DNA of 64,000 nucleotides, from NCBI GenBank assembly GCA_013407085.1, contig JACCGJ010003083.1:52171-116170 (forward strand), written 5' to 3'. Below are positions 22,480 to 33,999 of the stretch, piece by piece (within the stretch, counting starts at the first letter, position 1; every line of letters starts with the position of its first letter). The translations under genes were made by a program, and so were the position numbers. The notes under the pieces were generated by a model. It was not told where the DNA came from and did not search any database. It saw nothing but the letters and a program-made list of their open reading frames with translations. This DNA is from Atriophallophorus winterbourni (Eukaryota > Platyhelminthes > Trematoda > Plagiorchiida > Microphallidae).

Positions 22480-23880
22480 ACGATGCTGTGGATATATTTA
22501 TACACTTAAACTTGGATCTGAAAGTATTGAATTATTGGGGGAACTAAGAAACAAACTGAACAGTTATATAATTAATATTGCGCAATAATTCATATAAAAA
22601 ATTAGTTCGTAAATTTTATATAAACATGAGCGATCCATCATTTGTACAATACAAATTTTCTTATGTTTTATTACAGAGGCTTTACTGTTTACAGGATATT
22701 TTCATCCTTACTTTTCAAAATCACTTCATCAAAATTTTTCAAGATGAACGCATATTCAGCGATTATGAAATTTTTGTTTCACGAGATCGTCATTCGGGAT
22801 TAAGGAAAAAAGTTAAAAAGGCGCTCGTTCATCGAACAATAGTAATGTGCATCTTGGACGTTCTACATAGAAAGTCATGTCGGGATGACCAATTTGCTAA
22901 AAATTAAGTGTCTGATAGCCAAGTTACACGAAATGGGTTGTAGTAAAACACTAGAGAAACGCTGCTTCCTGTATGTTTAAATATAATAAGTAGGTTTCCT
23001 AATTGATTCCAATAGCATAGTACAGATTTATGAATGATGTTTTCAATCCCATAAATGTGCACCAGTAACCGTAGCCGTTAATGACGGTCGTGGCTAATAC
23101 ACATAAACATTATACTAACAGTCAATGAGTTTATTATAATGGATGTGGTGCATTCACATTCAATTTGGATTGAAGCAAGGGCGTGGATAATGGCAACCGC
23201 AAAATCGACATTAAATTCCTTCTTTATAAAATTGAATATTTGAAATCAGTTTCATGTGGATAAAAGAAAGGTATGACCAATAGTAAATATGTTGAACATC
23301 TTAAGCTAACTTCATATTACGATATCTTCAGGACTATCGTAATCTTCTCGTCAAACTATTCAGCTCAAGAAATCTGTTAGAGAACGGGGTAGAAATGATA
23401 ATATCGAATATCTTAATTTATTCGCAATTTTCTTTCTGATTGAATTTCTTAATAGAACTCACATGCTAAATGTTCCAAATTTCTGGTTCAGCTGATATTG
23501 ATTTTATACGGGGCGCAAAAGATCATACAGTATATTTCAATAAAATTTGTAAAAAATATCTCTCCTGAATATCGTCATTACTTATTTGTGAAAAACGGCA
23601 TGCTTCAATTAAACTGTCGTTGAACGACGAATGGTCGAATATTTCACCGACATTAATGCAACGAAAAACACGCGTCAAGAGAGGATTTAACGTAAAGATG
23701 CATAATAATTTGGTAAGCATCGGCCATAGTAAAATTGGATTCAATACATCGGTAATCTGAAAAAAATAGATATTGATTTCCAATGGTTCTCTTCGGCATA
23801 TGTGCGTGAATCATTTCGATAACTTTTGTGTTGAACTTGTGATCTACTTGATTTTGAACTTCCAGAAACATGATGAATCA
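22480..23880. other. Flank of the left gene without recognised gene
   Basis: Open frames at 22578-22907 (+, 109 codons) and 23523-23871 (-) show no motif that I recognise. They could be decayed exons or element relics. Confidence 0.3.
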
Positions 23881-23899
23881 TGCGCAATTGAGCTGGATA

Positions 23900-24094
23900 C
23901 AAGTTTTACCACACGTCAATAAATGTCCACTCATTAAGAATACGTGCAGAAAAAATAAGAATATTCACACTAAATTGTAATAAAAAATCAATGGTCACAT
24001 CGACAAGCGACATTAGTAATGCTATGAAACTTATCTCCTTGCGAGTCAAATTACTCATCCCCAATAATTGTTCGCCTGTTTGCTGGTCGTTCAT
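23900..24094 (-). other. Conserved outer part of the inverted duplication with an open frame
   Basis: The - strand frame starts MNDQQTGEQLLGMSNLTRKE and continues through a hydrophobic stretch to ILNEWTFIDVW. A mirrored copy at 48070-48275 (+) aligns well (NILIFSA, EWT and W before a stop) but has a 4-nt deletion that breaks the frame. This shows that the duplication extends beyond the gene. Coding status is unknown. Confidence 0.45.
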
Positions 24095-24109
24095 TACTTC
24101 GTATATACG

Positions 24110-25285
24110 AACTTTGGTAAATTTACATAAGAGTTGCCAGAAAATAAAAATTATGATAAACTAAAATGCAGCTTGGTGAAAATCGGCTTCTAGCTTACGA
24201 CCAATGAAAATTCCTGTACTGCAAATATATATTATACTGTATGATGTATATTTCTCGTTATTTTCTTATAATGCACTGTTTTTTAGATTTTTTATTTTCG
24301 CATCGGTCAAATTTAATTGTGAGACAGTAAGTGATTTTACGAATACAGTGTAATGGGGTGGCGGTGAAGGTTCCAAAAACGTGTTATAACCGATGTTATT
24401 ACAACGACAAACCCTCTGTTCATTTCAAATAATTAGAAATGCTGATCAACTTAACTTCGAAAAAAACTAATGATACGTATATATTATTAGGATAAAGCAA
24501 CTTTCAAAATAATTTCTGGTACGGTAGTCATCGGTATCGGAAAAATGGCAATCTTCACCATCAATTGCAGAATATGTTAAACCATTGATATTGCGATATG
24601 TTTTCTGCGGCATTGATAAAAAGGCACCATATCATCAAAAAATGCATTTCCAATTTGCATGACTAAAGCTTTTCTTAATGCATTCAGAATTACTTTAAAG
24701 GATAATGCAGGTCTCGAGACACACTTATGCATTGGATATTAAAGATATAGCAATGGAATACCTTTTCAATAACAAACTATTTATACTTCAACATCAATTG
24801 GATATCGTTAAAGGCGAGCCTTTGTGCATATTATTACAATTTACAAATTCATTTCTCTCACCAAGCTTTACGTTTCCGATTCTTCTATGAAAATCAACTG
24901 ATTTGTATATTGAACATGAATATATAAATGAGGAGTACACTGTCCGAAAACTGTCGCTTCAATTGATTGGGAACTGTACAACGCGCTATAATGCTGACTA
25001 TAACAAAGCAGTCGAGATCATAAGCATCATTGATATCGATAAACTGCTTAGTGTTAAAAAGGGATTACTAAAAGGCGCTTTACCTAACGGATTAGTGATT
25101 TCATTTCAAAATTGTGCAACGTTAATGGCCAAATTCGAATAAACAACTTTTCAACATTTATATATATTTATATTAATATATTTATATAATGCAATTGTCA
25201 TAATACGACAAATTATTAAATTTTATAAGCAGAAATTAATATTTTTCAGATTTGTTGTTTGATAAAACTGAAAAAATAACATCAG
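24110..25285. other. AT-rich interval, no gene supported
   Basis: Two + open frames at 24705-24890 and 24903-25142 have no recognisable content and are separated by a stop. No splice pattern ties them to the neighbouring gene. Confidence 0.3.
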
Positions 25286-25289
25286 TGCT

Positions 25290-26790
25290 TTGAACAATGT
25301 TATACTTAAATGCCAACTGTTATATAGGGATCGTGCAACGAACCACGATGTTCAGACACAGAATCACAAAGTGATTCTTGGTCAAATCACAAAAGGAGCT
25401 TATGGATGACCAAAGTAATGTGTTGCTCACATGGCCATCCTTTACACACACTACCGGTTATTGGCTGTTTGCTGTCGCCAGGTGGAGACAGTAAGATCAG
25501 GTTCAGTGAGCCTTGAAACAATGGATTGAAGGTAGACAAGGTTATACTTGTATGCCAACTGTTATATAGGGTTCGTACAACGAACCACAATGTTCAGACA
25601 CAGAATCACAAAGTGATTTTTGGTCAGAGCACTCAAGGTGCTTATGGATGACCAAAGTATTGTGTTGCTCACATTCCCATCCCTTACACATCACTACCGG
25701 TTTCTCGCTGTTCGCCGTCGTCAGGTGGAGACAGTAAGATCAGGTTCAGTGAGCCTTGAAAAAGTGGATTAGAGGTAAACAAGGCTATGCTTGTATGACA
25801 ACTGTTATATAGGGTTCGTACAACGAACCACGATGTTCAGACACAGAATCACAAAGTGATTTTTGGTCAGAGCACTCAAGGTGCTTATGGATGACCAAAG
25901 TAATGTGTTGCTCACATCCCCAACCCTAACACACCACTACCGGTTTCTTGCTGTTTGCCGTTGTCAGGTGGAGACAGTAAGATCAGTTTCAGTGAGACTT
26001 GAAACAGTGGATCAAAGGTTAACAATGTTATACTTGTATGCCGACTGATATACAGGCTTTCTACAGCCAACCACGATGTTCACACAGAATCACAAAGTGA
26101 TTCTTGGTCAAATCACTCAGGGCACTCACGGATGACCAAAGTAATGTGTTGCTCACATCCCCATCCCTTACACACCACTACCGGTTTCTTGCTGTTTGTC
26201 GTCGTCAGGTGGAAACAGTAAGATTAGGTTCAGTGAGCCTTGAAACAGTGGATCGAAGGTAAACAATGTTATACTTGTATGCCGACTGACATACAGGCTT
26301 TATACAACGAACCACGATTTCCACACAAAATCACAAAGTGATTTTTGGTCAAAGCAATCAATGCGCTTACGGATGACCAATGTAATGTGTTGCTCACAAC
26401 TTCATCTCTTACACACCACTACCGTTTTCTGGCTGTTTGCCTTCGTCAGGTGGAGACAGTAAGATCAGGTTCAGTGAGCCTTGAAACAGTGGATTATAGG
26501 TAAACAATGTCATACTTGTATGCTCACTGTTATATAGGGTTCGTACAACGAACCACGATGTTCAGACACCTCATCACAAAGTGATTTTTGGTCAAAGCAC
26601 TCAAGGCGCTTATGAATGACCGGAGTAATGTGTTGCTCACATCCTCAACCCTAACACACGACTACCGGTTTCTTGTTGTTTTGCCGTTGTCAGGTGGAGA
26701 CAGTAAGTTCAGGTTCAGTGAGCCTTGAAACAGTGGATCAGAGGTAAACAATGTTATACTTGTATGCCAACTGTTATATAGGGTTCGTAT
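25290..26790 (-). repeat. Satellite array B, about 242-bp monomer, six copies
   Basis: The blocks ACCACGATGTTCAGACAC, AATCACAAAGTGATTTTTGG, TGTGTTGCTCACAT, CACTACCGGTTTCT, GTCAGGTGGAGACAGTAAGA and TATATAGGGTTCGTAC recur about every 242 bp. Read on the - strand the unit has the same block order as array A: hairpin, GCATACAAG, TTGTTTACC, CCACTGTTTCAAG, CTTACTGTC..CCACCTGACGA, GCAAACAGC, AAA and a GTGGTGTGTG tail. The two arrays are therefore one family in opposite orientation. Copies are more alike than in array A. Confidence 0.92.
25933..25974 (-). ncRNA. Hammerhead-like motif in array B monomers (representative copy)
   Basis: On the - strand: CCAC, then a CTGAC(A)A/CTGACGA box, a GGCAAACAGC hairpin, GAAA, CCGG, TA, GTGG. 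The terminal GTGG can pair with CCAC as stem I, and CCGG is a palindromic four-base loop between GAAA and UA. Other array B units keep CTGACGA intact. Base 7 of the core may vary, so CUGACGA is allowed. Stem II pairing next to the core is poor in most copies. Inferred from layout only. Confidence 0.4.
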
Positions 26791-26879
26791 TGGTACTGAT
26801 GAGTAGTCGCCAAAACATCTAACGAAATCTACATCCACTCTTAAAATAACAATGCCCGTCAGATTTAATCGGTGTTAGA

Positions 26880-28370
26880 TCACACTGTATCGCATGAAAA
26901 GTCCTGACATAGAGATCAGATCGGTTGGACGACCACAACAGATGTTGATGACTCCTTCTCGCCTGGTCGGGCATTTGTCGCTACTCAAATGTGCCGTCCT
27001 GGGGGTGTGTCTGCGAGTGTGGTGGCTTTTCGCCTGGCAAGAGTTCTCCTTATAAAAGAGCCACAAAATTTTATGATAACATCACGACGCCGCGAATGTG
27101 AATCGCCGCTTCAAAAGTCACTGCCTCTTTGCCTATCCAAGGACATTCTTTGGTGCACATGCAAAAACTGCAGTTACCAACTTATCAACGGGGTTATTGG
27201 GCACCGAACTGGAAATTCCCAAAAAAGGGCATATGAAACGCTTCGTCAGTCACCGGCCACCTATAGGTGCGAACCTCTTTTGCTCCACTGCCTTGTGGGT
27301 AAAGCCATCGCGCTAAAGGCTCGGTTGGGACACTTTTAAACGAATCTCCCCTTCTTCGGTGTATGCAAACGTGTAGTATCGTGCCTGCATTTAACGATGA
27401 CGATGACGACAATTTCGCATGGTCTGACTATGAATATTACCTTCGAATGCTACTCTTCAGAATCCACTTCGCAAGCACACATCATCCAATCACCCTCTCC
27501 CCCTGATGCACTTCGGACCATTATTGCTGGACGCATTCCGTCGCAGCCAACTGTCCTTAGACAGGTGTCGATACCAAACGCTCTCCTCTGACCGCGCGTC
27601 CTTATTAGGCTTGCGTCGCTCAATGTCCGCACCCTGCAACAACCAGAACAACAGCTTGGACTAGCCCGCTCTCTAGAGACACTAGGTGTCGACATATGCT
27701 GCCTATCGGAAACCCATCTTCGCGATACGGATTCGTTATTGCAACTGAGTTCTCCTATGTCTCTTGGTAGTAGGTTCTACCTACGTGTGTCCAGTGATAC
27801 CGTTGCTTCCTTAGCCTGACTAGCGAGTGTTGGAATTGTTCTAAGCCAAAAAGCAGAAACCTTGCTCCAAAATTGGATACCCCTCAATAGCAGAATGTGC
27901 GCAGCGAGATTTCAGGGTTACAGCAGAGTAAACAAGCATAGCGAAGAGAGACGTATCTTATTCGTTATTTCGGCTCACGCAACCACGAGATGTGGGACAG
28001 ATGAGGTGAAAAACGAATTCTACGAACAACTTCGTTCTCTGTTAACAAGAGCACGTAGAGGAGATATAGTAGTGCTTGCCGGCGATCTTAATGCCCAGGT
28101 TGGAGGGAAGTATGGAATGTCAGATGACCGTTCATAAAATGGAGAGAGATTGTTGTTTTTCTGTGATGACCACTGCCTCTTTTTCGTCTCCACAAATTTT
28201 AGACATTCCAAGCGCCATCTACCTACCTGGCGATCACCATCACAACAGGTGTTCAGGTAGTGCCGAAAACTGCAGATCATACTGGAGCACCAGTCAAGAT
28301 TCTGACCACGCTCTAGTTTGCGCAACAATCAACCTTTAATTTGAAAGCAACCCCAGAACAAAAGCGTCCT
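26880..28370 (+). mobile_element. RTE-type LINE fragment, endonuclease region
   Basis: The + frames contain the AP-endonuclease blocks IRLASLNVRTLQQPEQQ near 27600, then GVDICCLSETHLRD near 27685. RFYLRVSSDTVASLA lies near 27770, WIPLNSRMCAARFQGYSR near 27875, RRGDIVVLAGDLNAQVG near 28055 and DSDHALVCATINL near 28300. Catalytic-type motifs (LNVRT, SETH, GDLNAQVG, SDH) are recognisable, but stops and frameshifts break the frame. The reverse transcriptase part is missing. This is a different subfamily from the LINE at 40 kb. Confidence 0.8.
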
Positions 28371-28669
28371 AAACTAGACACAAACGCTGTATCGATGCCT
28401 GAGAGAAAAGTCAGGTTTAGGGATACCCTATCGGTTTTCCTTTCCAAAAATCGGCCGGTTGAGCTATATCGTCATTGACACTACTTTAGGCAGACACTCT
28501 ATGACTCTGCTACTGAATGCTGTAAAGTCACTCGTCAACCGACAAAACTCGACAATACTTTCACACGCTACTGTGCGGACGTATTTATCTTCGCTCTGAC
28601 AATTATGATAATATCTTTGTTGCATCTGCACGGATTTATACCATTTAAAGAATTCGGGGGATCACTCAA

Positions 28670-29340
28670 CGATGTCTATCGGATTTGATACTTTTCGACC
28701 GTGCAAGTCAACTTACAGAAACGTTACCATTTTGTTCACGCACACAAAGTTTTCCCCAGCACCAGCTATCCTACCGATTTTGCAATCATTGCAAAAACCA
28801 CATGGAGCTACAAGTTTCGATACCTTATTTAGTGATCTATCTTCTGTGGTTCACGAATTATCGCGGATTAACTGTTCAATGCCCAAATCTCGCCAACGAA
28901 CACATTCAAATAACTTAATGGACAAAACAGCCATTATCGATCAGCGAGCGAGTCCCTATCCATCCCACAAACATGTGCGAACGTGTCACGAGATCCACTG
29001 CCCAGAGCACGAAAAAATCGATCCAGCTGTTACTGTGGGAAGTATTCATGCGACGGCGACACTGAATCTTTGTGACCTCTGCATTACGTGTTAAAATCCG
29101 GTAAGCGTTGATACTGTTTCAGTCAAATGTGCTTTCTGCGGGTTTCACTAACACGTGCCATGTGGCGAGGCTCTAAATGATGAGTGTGTAAGGCTAGTGA
29201 ACGAATATGACTATCCATCTGTTTGTTATATCTGTCATGCCTGTAGAAATTCAAACATAAATGGCCATCGCAAGAGTATACATTCATCTGTTGGAAAAGT
29301 GTCTAATACGATAGACAGTAGACTGCCGCAACTTTAAGGG
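28670..29340 (+). mobile_element. CR1-like LINE ORF1 fragment with PHD-like zinc finger
   Basis: The + frame near 29065-29260 shows a cysteine/histidine pattern CDLCITC, CAFCGFH, HVPCG, SVCYICHACR, interrupted by stops. This zinc-finger order is known from ORF1 of some CR1 elements. A serine/threonine-rich leader of about 140 codons (28672-29094) precedes it. It is degenerate. Confidence 0.55.
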
Positions 29341-29859
29341 GAGCTTGCACGAGTGAAAAAATGCTGTAGAACCATTAATCACACCTAATATATGTAAACT
29401 AAACGAACGAATACGCTCAACTTTACCATCACCAAACTAATCTCTGGAAAAGGTTGAATTGTTGCAGCACAGCACACAGGAGAGTGTTATAAACGTCTTA
29501 ACGCATGAAACGGTTCACATCGAATGCCCCATTAGCGAAAGTTTCCTCGAAAGTTATTTCTCTTAGTGTTATCTGCAACAACGTGCCAGATTCGACTGAG
29601 ACGTTATTGTCGAATAGACACCAAAATGATTTGTCTGAATAGTTAAAACTGTGCAGTCACATGAATCTCAAAGCGATCCACCTAATTTTGTTGATTGGCT
29701 TATGTCGTCCTCCGAAAGCGCGTTCGTGTATGGAGTACAGACGCCTGCATGCTCTTCCTAGCCATCAGGCCATGGCGCCTTTCCCGACATTGAGAACCGA
29801 CAGGGGTTTACACGCCTCATATCTGTTAAGGCTTGGGTAACTTGACAGTATCCTAGCCC

Positions 29860-30150
29860 GTGTATTCTATGTTAGAAAACGTTGAACGCGTAAGTAACTT
29901 CCAAAGCTGCAAATAACTCGTAAGTGGCTTAAGCCACAGCGAAACCTCATGACGGGAGATCTAGTCCTTCTGACGAAGATGAATTGTCCCTGAAGTAAAT
30001 GGCCAAAGGGGATGGTAATTGTTACCCTTTCGGGACCTAACGGTTTTGTTAGACAGGCGACAATTAAAACTGCTGACGGCCTAACAAGTATGGACGTTAG
30101 ATGCCTCTGTCTCCTCGAAGAGGCAGAGGACAGGTAGAGAGTTGTCGGAA
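29860..30150 (+). mobile_element. BEL/Pao LTR-retrotransposon fragment (integrase C-terminal end)
   Basis: The + strand reads GDLVLLTKMNCP-like, then KWPKGMVIVTLSGPNGFVRQ, then ATIKTADGLTSMDVRCLCLL and EEAED. This is the conserved end of Pao polyproteins (KWP.G.V, VR...TADG, R....LC.LE). One stop interrupts it. The reverse-strand open frame over the same bases is a shadow. Confidence 0.65.
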
Positions 30151-30740
30151 TGTTGCTCATTGACGACGGCGCATAATATACAATGTATCTCTGTGAGAAA
30201 TTTGTAGTGAATAGTAAATCTAGACAAATCCGGCACATGAAGACGCAACTGTGGTAAATGGTGCCAGTGCGCATGCGCTATAAATACATTATGATTATAT
30301 AAAAAGGATGCTCATGTACAGTGTGGTAGGGCTGTCACTTTGTCGAGCGTTACCTACAATGCGTACTTTCATAACCGAGACAGTGAGTCAGGTTGTCAAC
30401 AGTTGTTTCAGTCACATGTTGCCAGAATCTCCTTATCCCATAAAACATATTTTATCGCAGGTCATGATTGCACGCGCCCCCATGCGTGGTGCATTCCTTG
30501 TATTCGGCCACGGATCACATGCTCATACATGCTACCATCCAGCGATAACTGACCGAGATGCATGCGCTCCATGCGTGATGCGCTCCTTTAGTCCGATGAA
30601 CACGAAATATGCAAATGAATATTGCTATAACTTCAACGGGAATAAAGGAGCGCGGCTCAGTGCTGCCAGCATGACACCTGTTGAGCTGCAAAAAGGTCGA
30701 ACCCTCGAAGGTGCCTCCCATGCATAGCTCATGCATCAAA
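30150..30740. other. Possible LTR or downstream part of the BEL/Pao fragment
   Basis: The sequence following the integrase end starts TGTCGGAATGTTGCTC near 30143, a possible LTR start (TG). I found no second copy in the window, so an LTR cannot be proven. Open frames of 139 and 77 codons overlap on opposite strands and look accidental. Confidence 0.25.
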
Positions 30741-30935
30741 TGTTCCAAACATTTGGAATTATAAACGGCTTTGGCCCTTAAAGATGTGTTGTTGACATGA
30801 AAAATTGTTTATAGATGGCTTTGACCTTTTGTTTCCATTGGAAACATTTGAAATTATAGACGGCTTAGGCCCTTAAAGATGTGTTGTTGACATGAAAAAT
30901 TGTTTATAGATGGCTTTGACCTTTTGTTTCCAAAG
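30741..30935. repeat. Tandem duplication, about 97-bp unit, two copies
   Basis: GGCCCTTAAAGATGTGTTG to CTTTTGTTTCCA occurs at 30772-30833 and again at 30868-30930 with almost no differences, each preceded by ACATTTGRAATTATARACGGC. The near identity indicates a recent event. Confidence 0.9.
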
Positions 30936-31559
30936 CATACGCATGGTGATTAAATATGAGGTACAAGACTTGTGTGGTTATGCCCAAGCGTCGAAGAGTG
31001 ACATTCTGATTTCCGGGTCGTCAGTGAGAGCCGTCGTGGTCGCTAATATTATTGAATTATAACTACTTATGAGTAGTTAACTTCAATTTTGTAGATAGGA
31101 CTTCGTATTCGTTCTGAATTGCCACAAACATTGTGGGGTGACGTTTACCCGATTTTCTCCAGGGTAAAAAAAGATGCGTATGTTGCATGCTTGAAGCAGC
31201 CTGTCTCCCGGGTGGCAGCGTAAATGTGATATTCACATTTAAGTTTAGTTGATTATTTGGCCTGTCTGGACTCTCTATTTTGTGCTCCCAACAAATTGTA
31301 CATAATCATTTTTGATGTTTTTAAATATTTTAACAGAAATTGTCTTCATTCTTTTACAACCTTTCTATTTTGTTTCAATATTTTTCGCCATTTGTTGGCT
31401 TGCATTTTACTTGATTTCACCTGCGCCATATTTTCTGCCTATGGACGCTCGTAATTGTTATTGAAACAAATCCAGGATTTTCAGTGTTGAGTTAATATTT
31501 TGCATTTGTGTATATTTGTTTTTTACCGCTATTTATAGAAAATTGTTCATTATGAATAA

Positions 31560-32650
31560 ATTGGTTTTGCAACGTTTGGACAATTCTTACGCGGAACTCT
31601 AACCGGGTTCGTTAAGATTATAGGTTACAATTACGAGGTATTTGGATAACGTCATTTACATGGAACTTATTCCTACTTTACTCCATTAAGTGTTCCGTTT
31701 TCCCGCGAGAACTTGAAACTTATGGGCAGTGCCAACCATTGAACATACAAATACTCAACCCACTAATGAAGAGTTTAATTGAGCAATCTACCACTGAGCG
31801 AATTGTGAAGTCCTGTTGATGATGGAATTTCACCTTGGCTCATCAAATGCTGTTGAACAGCCGTATTATTGCATCTTCAATATTAGCTTTTTTGTCGATG
31901 ACATCAGGATTGTGTCGCTTAAGGACGTGGTATACGAATATAAACACGCTATATAAGAATAGTTATGATGGATGTGACTGCAAATATTTTAGATGAATCT
32001 ATCTGCTTGATGTTGTGGCAAAATCGTTTGATAAAGTCTTACTCATCGTGCTACACGTTTTATCTGATGAAATATACTCAGAAACTTATGATGGGTTTCT
32101 CATCAAAATAACAACCGTTAAAAACAAAATTACCAAGAAACAACTTCAAACAAATTTTCGGGAACCACGTACGTCATAGGACGCTGTTTTCATTAATTTA
32201 ACATAGGTATTCCATCACGACATCAAAAAGTGTGTTTTTAAGTACTTGTTTTGATAAGTTTACGCCAAGAGTACTAAAACTCCTTATTTCGTTTCAATCA
32301 GGCATGATAGGCTTCATCCATTTCAACGGTTTCAGTCCTGAAGCCTTTAGGATTCTCCGGAAATGCAAGCAAAAGTGTTTTTTTGCTCCCATGCTGATCA
32401 CAAGTTTTTTGCTCTGCTTCTCAAGCCCGCTATTAACACGAGGACAAACGAGATTTAATTTAAAACTTCACAACCACAGGACGCGTAACACATCATCAGA
32501 TATATCAATTGTTAAACGCGATTCCATAAAAGTAATTATATCTGGCTGTTGCCGACAGACAATTTCATTAACCTCGTCATGTTTATTGCGTAGACTGCTC
32601 GCACTTAGATGCAATACTCGAAATTACTTCACCGAATGGTTTTATTAGTT
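31560..32650 (+). mobile_element. RTE-type LINE relic
   Basis: Blocks align with the LINE at 40-43 kb: CTCATCAAATGCTGT near 31840 (41686 there) and GGCATGATAGGCTTCATCC near 32302, then TTCAGTCCTGAAGCC. The linker ATACTCAACCCAC is shared with the relic at 11140. A 138-codon frame (32232-32648) lies within it but is not the original reading frame throughout. Confidence 0.6.
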
Positions 32651-32679
32651 TGGGTTGACAGCGGCTCCCAAAGTACATG

Positions 32680-33500
32680 CAGCCTTCTCCCCAATACCCG
32701 GAAATTCACAATATGGAGATGTACCTCGCCAGCTTCTCTGCGTACTCGCAATTCCAGAGTAGCTGTTTTATGTTGATTCTATCTTCAGGATACAGGTCAC
32801 GTTGTATCTTGAATTGCTCACCCTTGAGACGATGAGCGCGTCTTAGTACCATCTGGACATTCTCATCCGGAGCTGAAACAATTTGCAGCGTCCGCGGTTC
32901 ATTATCCTCCTTCTTTCGGCCAAGTCAAAATGCAGGATGATGGCAACTTCTTCATCCCCTTGATCGAATAGCTTCGAAAAAGTTGATTGTAGGAAAGTTC
33001 ACGTTTGTTGTAAACGTATTTTAGTCATGTCCCTAGTTTCCTCACTATAATAAGGCATCGCTTTCAAAAATCCGAATGTGGCTTCTTGGAGATCGGAGAT
33101 CTGAGAGCATTTTCAAAAGTGGGTACACTTTTCTTTACATTTAGCTTAGCCTACATTTTGCTTAATCGACCTGACAAGATTTCATAGCCCGGATCACTAG
33201 GTAGACTCTTTAACGTCACATCTGCATAAGTTTTATTTCTTCCTGAAAGTTAAGCAAACGGTGATAAGGGCGAGCAAACGTCGATTTCCTGCACGTTCAA
33301 TTTATCATCGATATTAATACCATTTTGTAAACAGCTTTTAGTCGAGGAAGCGAATGGCTCGCACGCTTGCTCCACAGATAGGTTGTGTCTGCCCTTAGCT
33401 AAGGTTGCGTCATTATTTATGTTTCCTCCAAGGAGCACAATATCAGCTTTAGTAGATGCAGCTGAAACATTATTCTGACTAACTTCGGCTCAACACTTAA
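32680..33500 (-). mobile_element. CR1-like LINE ORF1 relic (- strand)
   Basis: The - strand translation gives ENVQMVLRRAHRLKGEQFKI then QRDLYPEDRINIKQLWNCEY, a block typical of fluke LINE ORF1 proteins (VLRRA..LK......RDL.PEDR). YADVTLKSLPSDPG and ASTKADIVLLGGNINND lie upstream. Several stops interrupt it. Confidence 0.5.
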
Positions 33501-33629
33501 TGGTGGAAGGTATATCTTACATACCGTCCGGATAATATCGCATGAAGCCACCGATATGTCTCTAGCTTCATTCCTCCACACCAAATATGCATCCATTCGA
33601 AATATATTTTACGTTGTACAGCTTTCGCA

Positions 33630-33990
33630 TTGTGAACTGAAGTTCTCGTCTACTCGCTACTTTATAAGTAGCTGAAGGGACTAAACTAAGCCCCAACTGA
33701 TCCAACGGCGTATTGCCGCGAGGGTTATTACAACCCCTGGATAGTTCAAAGTAGAATACCATTCCGAAACGCTAAAATCTCATCGGAAGCACAGGACCGG
33801 TTTCGAGGTTTTTGCCTCTCATCAGCTATGCGTATCCGCTGGACTCTTCGCGTTTCGAACTAGTATTTGTGTAGACGGATGGCGCAATGTGAACTGAAGT
33901 TCTCGTCTACTCGCTACTTTATAAGTAGCTGAAGGGACTAAACTATGCCCCGATGAGATTTTAGCGTTTCGGAATGGTATTCTACTTTCA
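33630..33990. repeat. Compound direct and inverted repeat
   Basis: GAACTGAAGTTCTCGTCTAC and GCTACTTTATAAGTAGCTGA occur directly repeated at 33635-33690 and 33891-33945. AGTAGAATACCATTCCGAAA with ACGCTAAAATCTCATCGG at 33750-33787 recurs inverted at 33951-33987. GCTACTTTATAAGTAGC is itself palindromic. The layout suggests a rearranged duplication. Confidence 0.8.
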
Positions 33991-33999
33991 GCTTTCGTA

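Noticed and set aside
25290..26790. CRISPR-like regularly spaced repeats
   Set aside because: Units are contiguous about 242-bp satellite monomers without variable spacers, in a eukaryotic context.
29867..30274. 135-codon - strand open frame
   Set aside because: The + strand of the same bases encodes a recognisable BEL/Pao integrase C-terminus, so the - frame is a shadow.
30590..30612. TCCGATGAACACGAAAT as another hammerhead core
   Set aside because: It lacks CUGA, has no room for stem II and has no pairing stem I strand.
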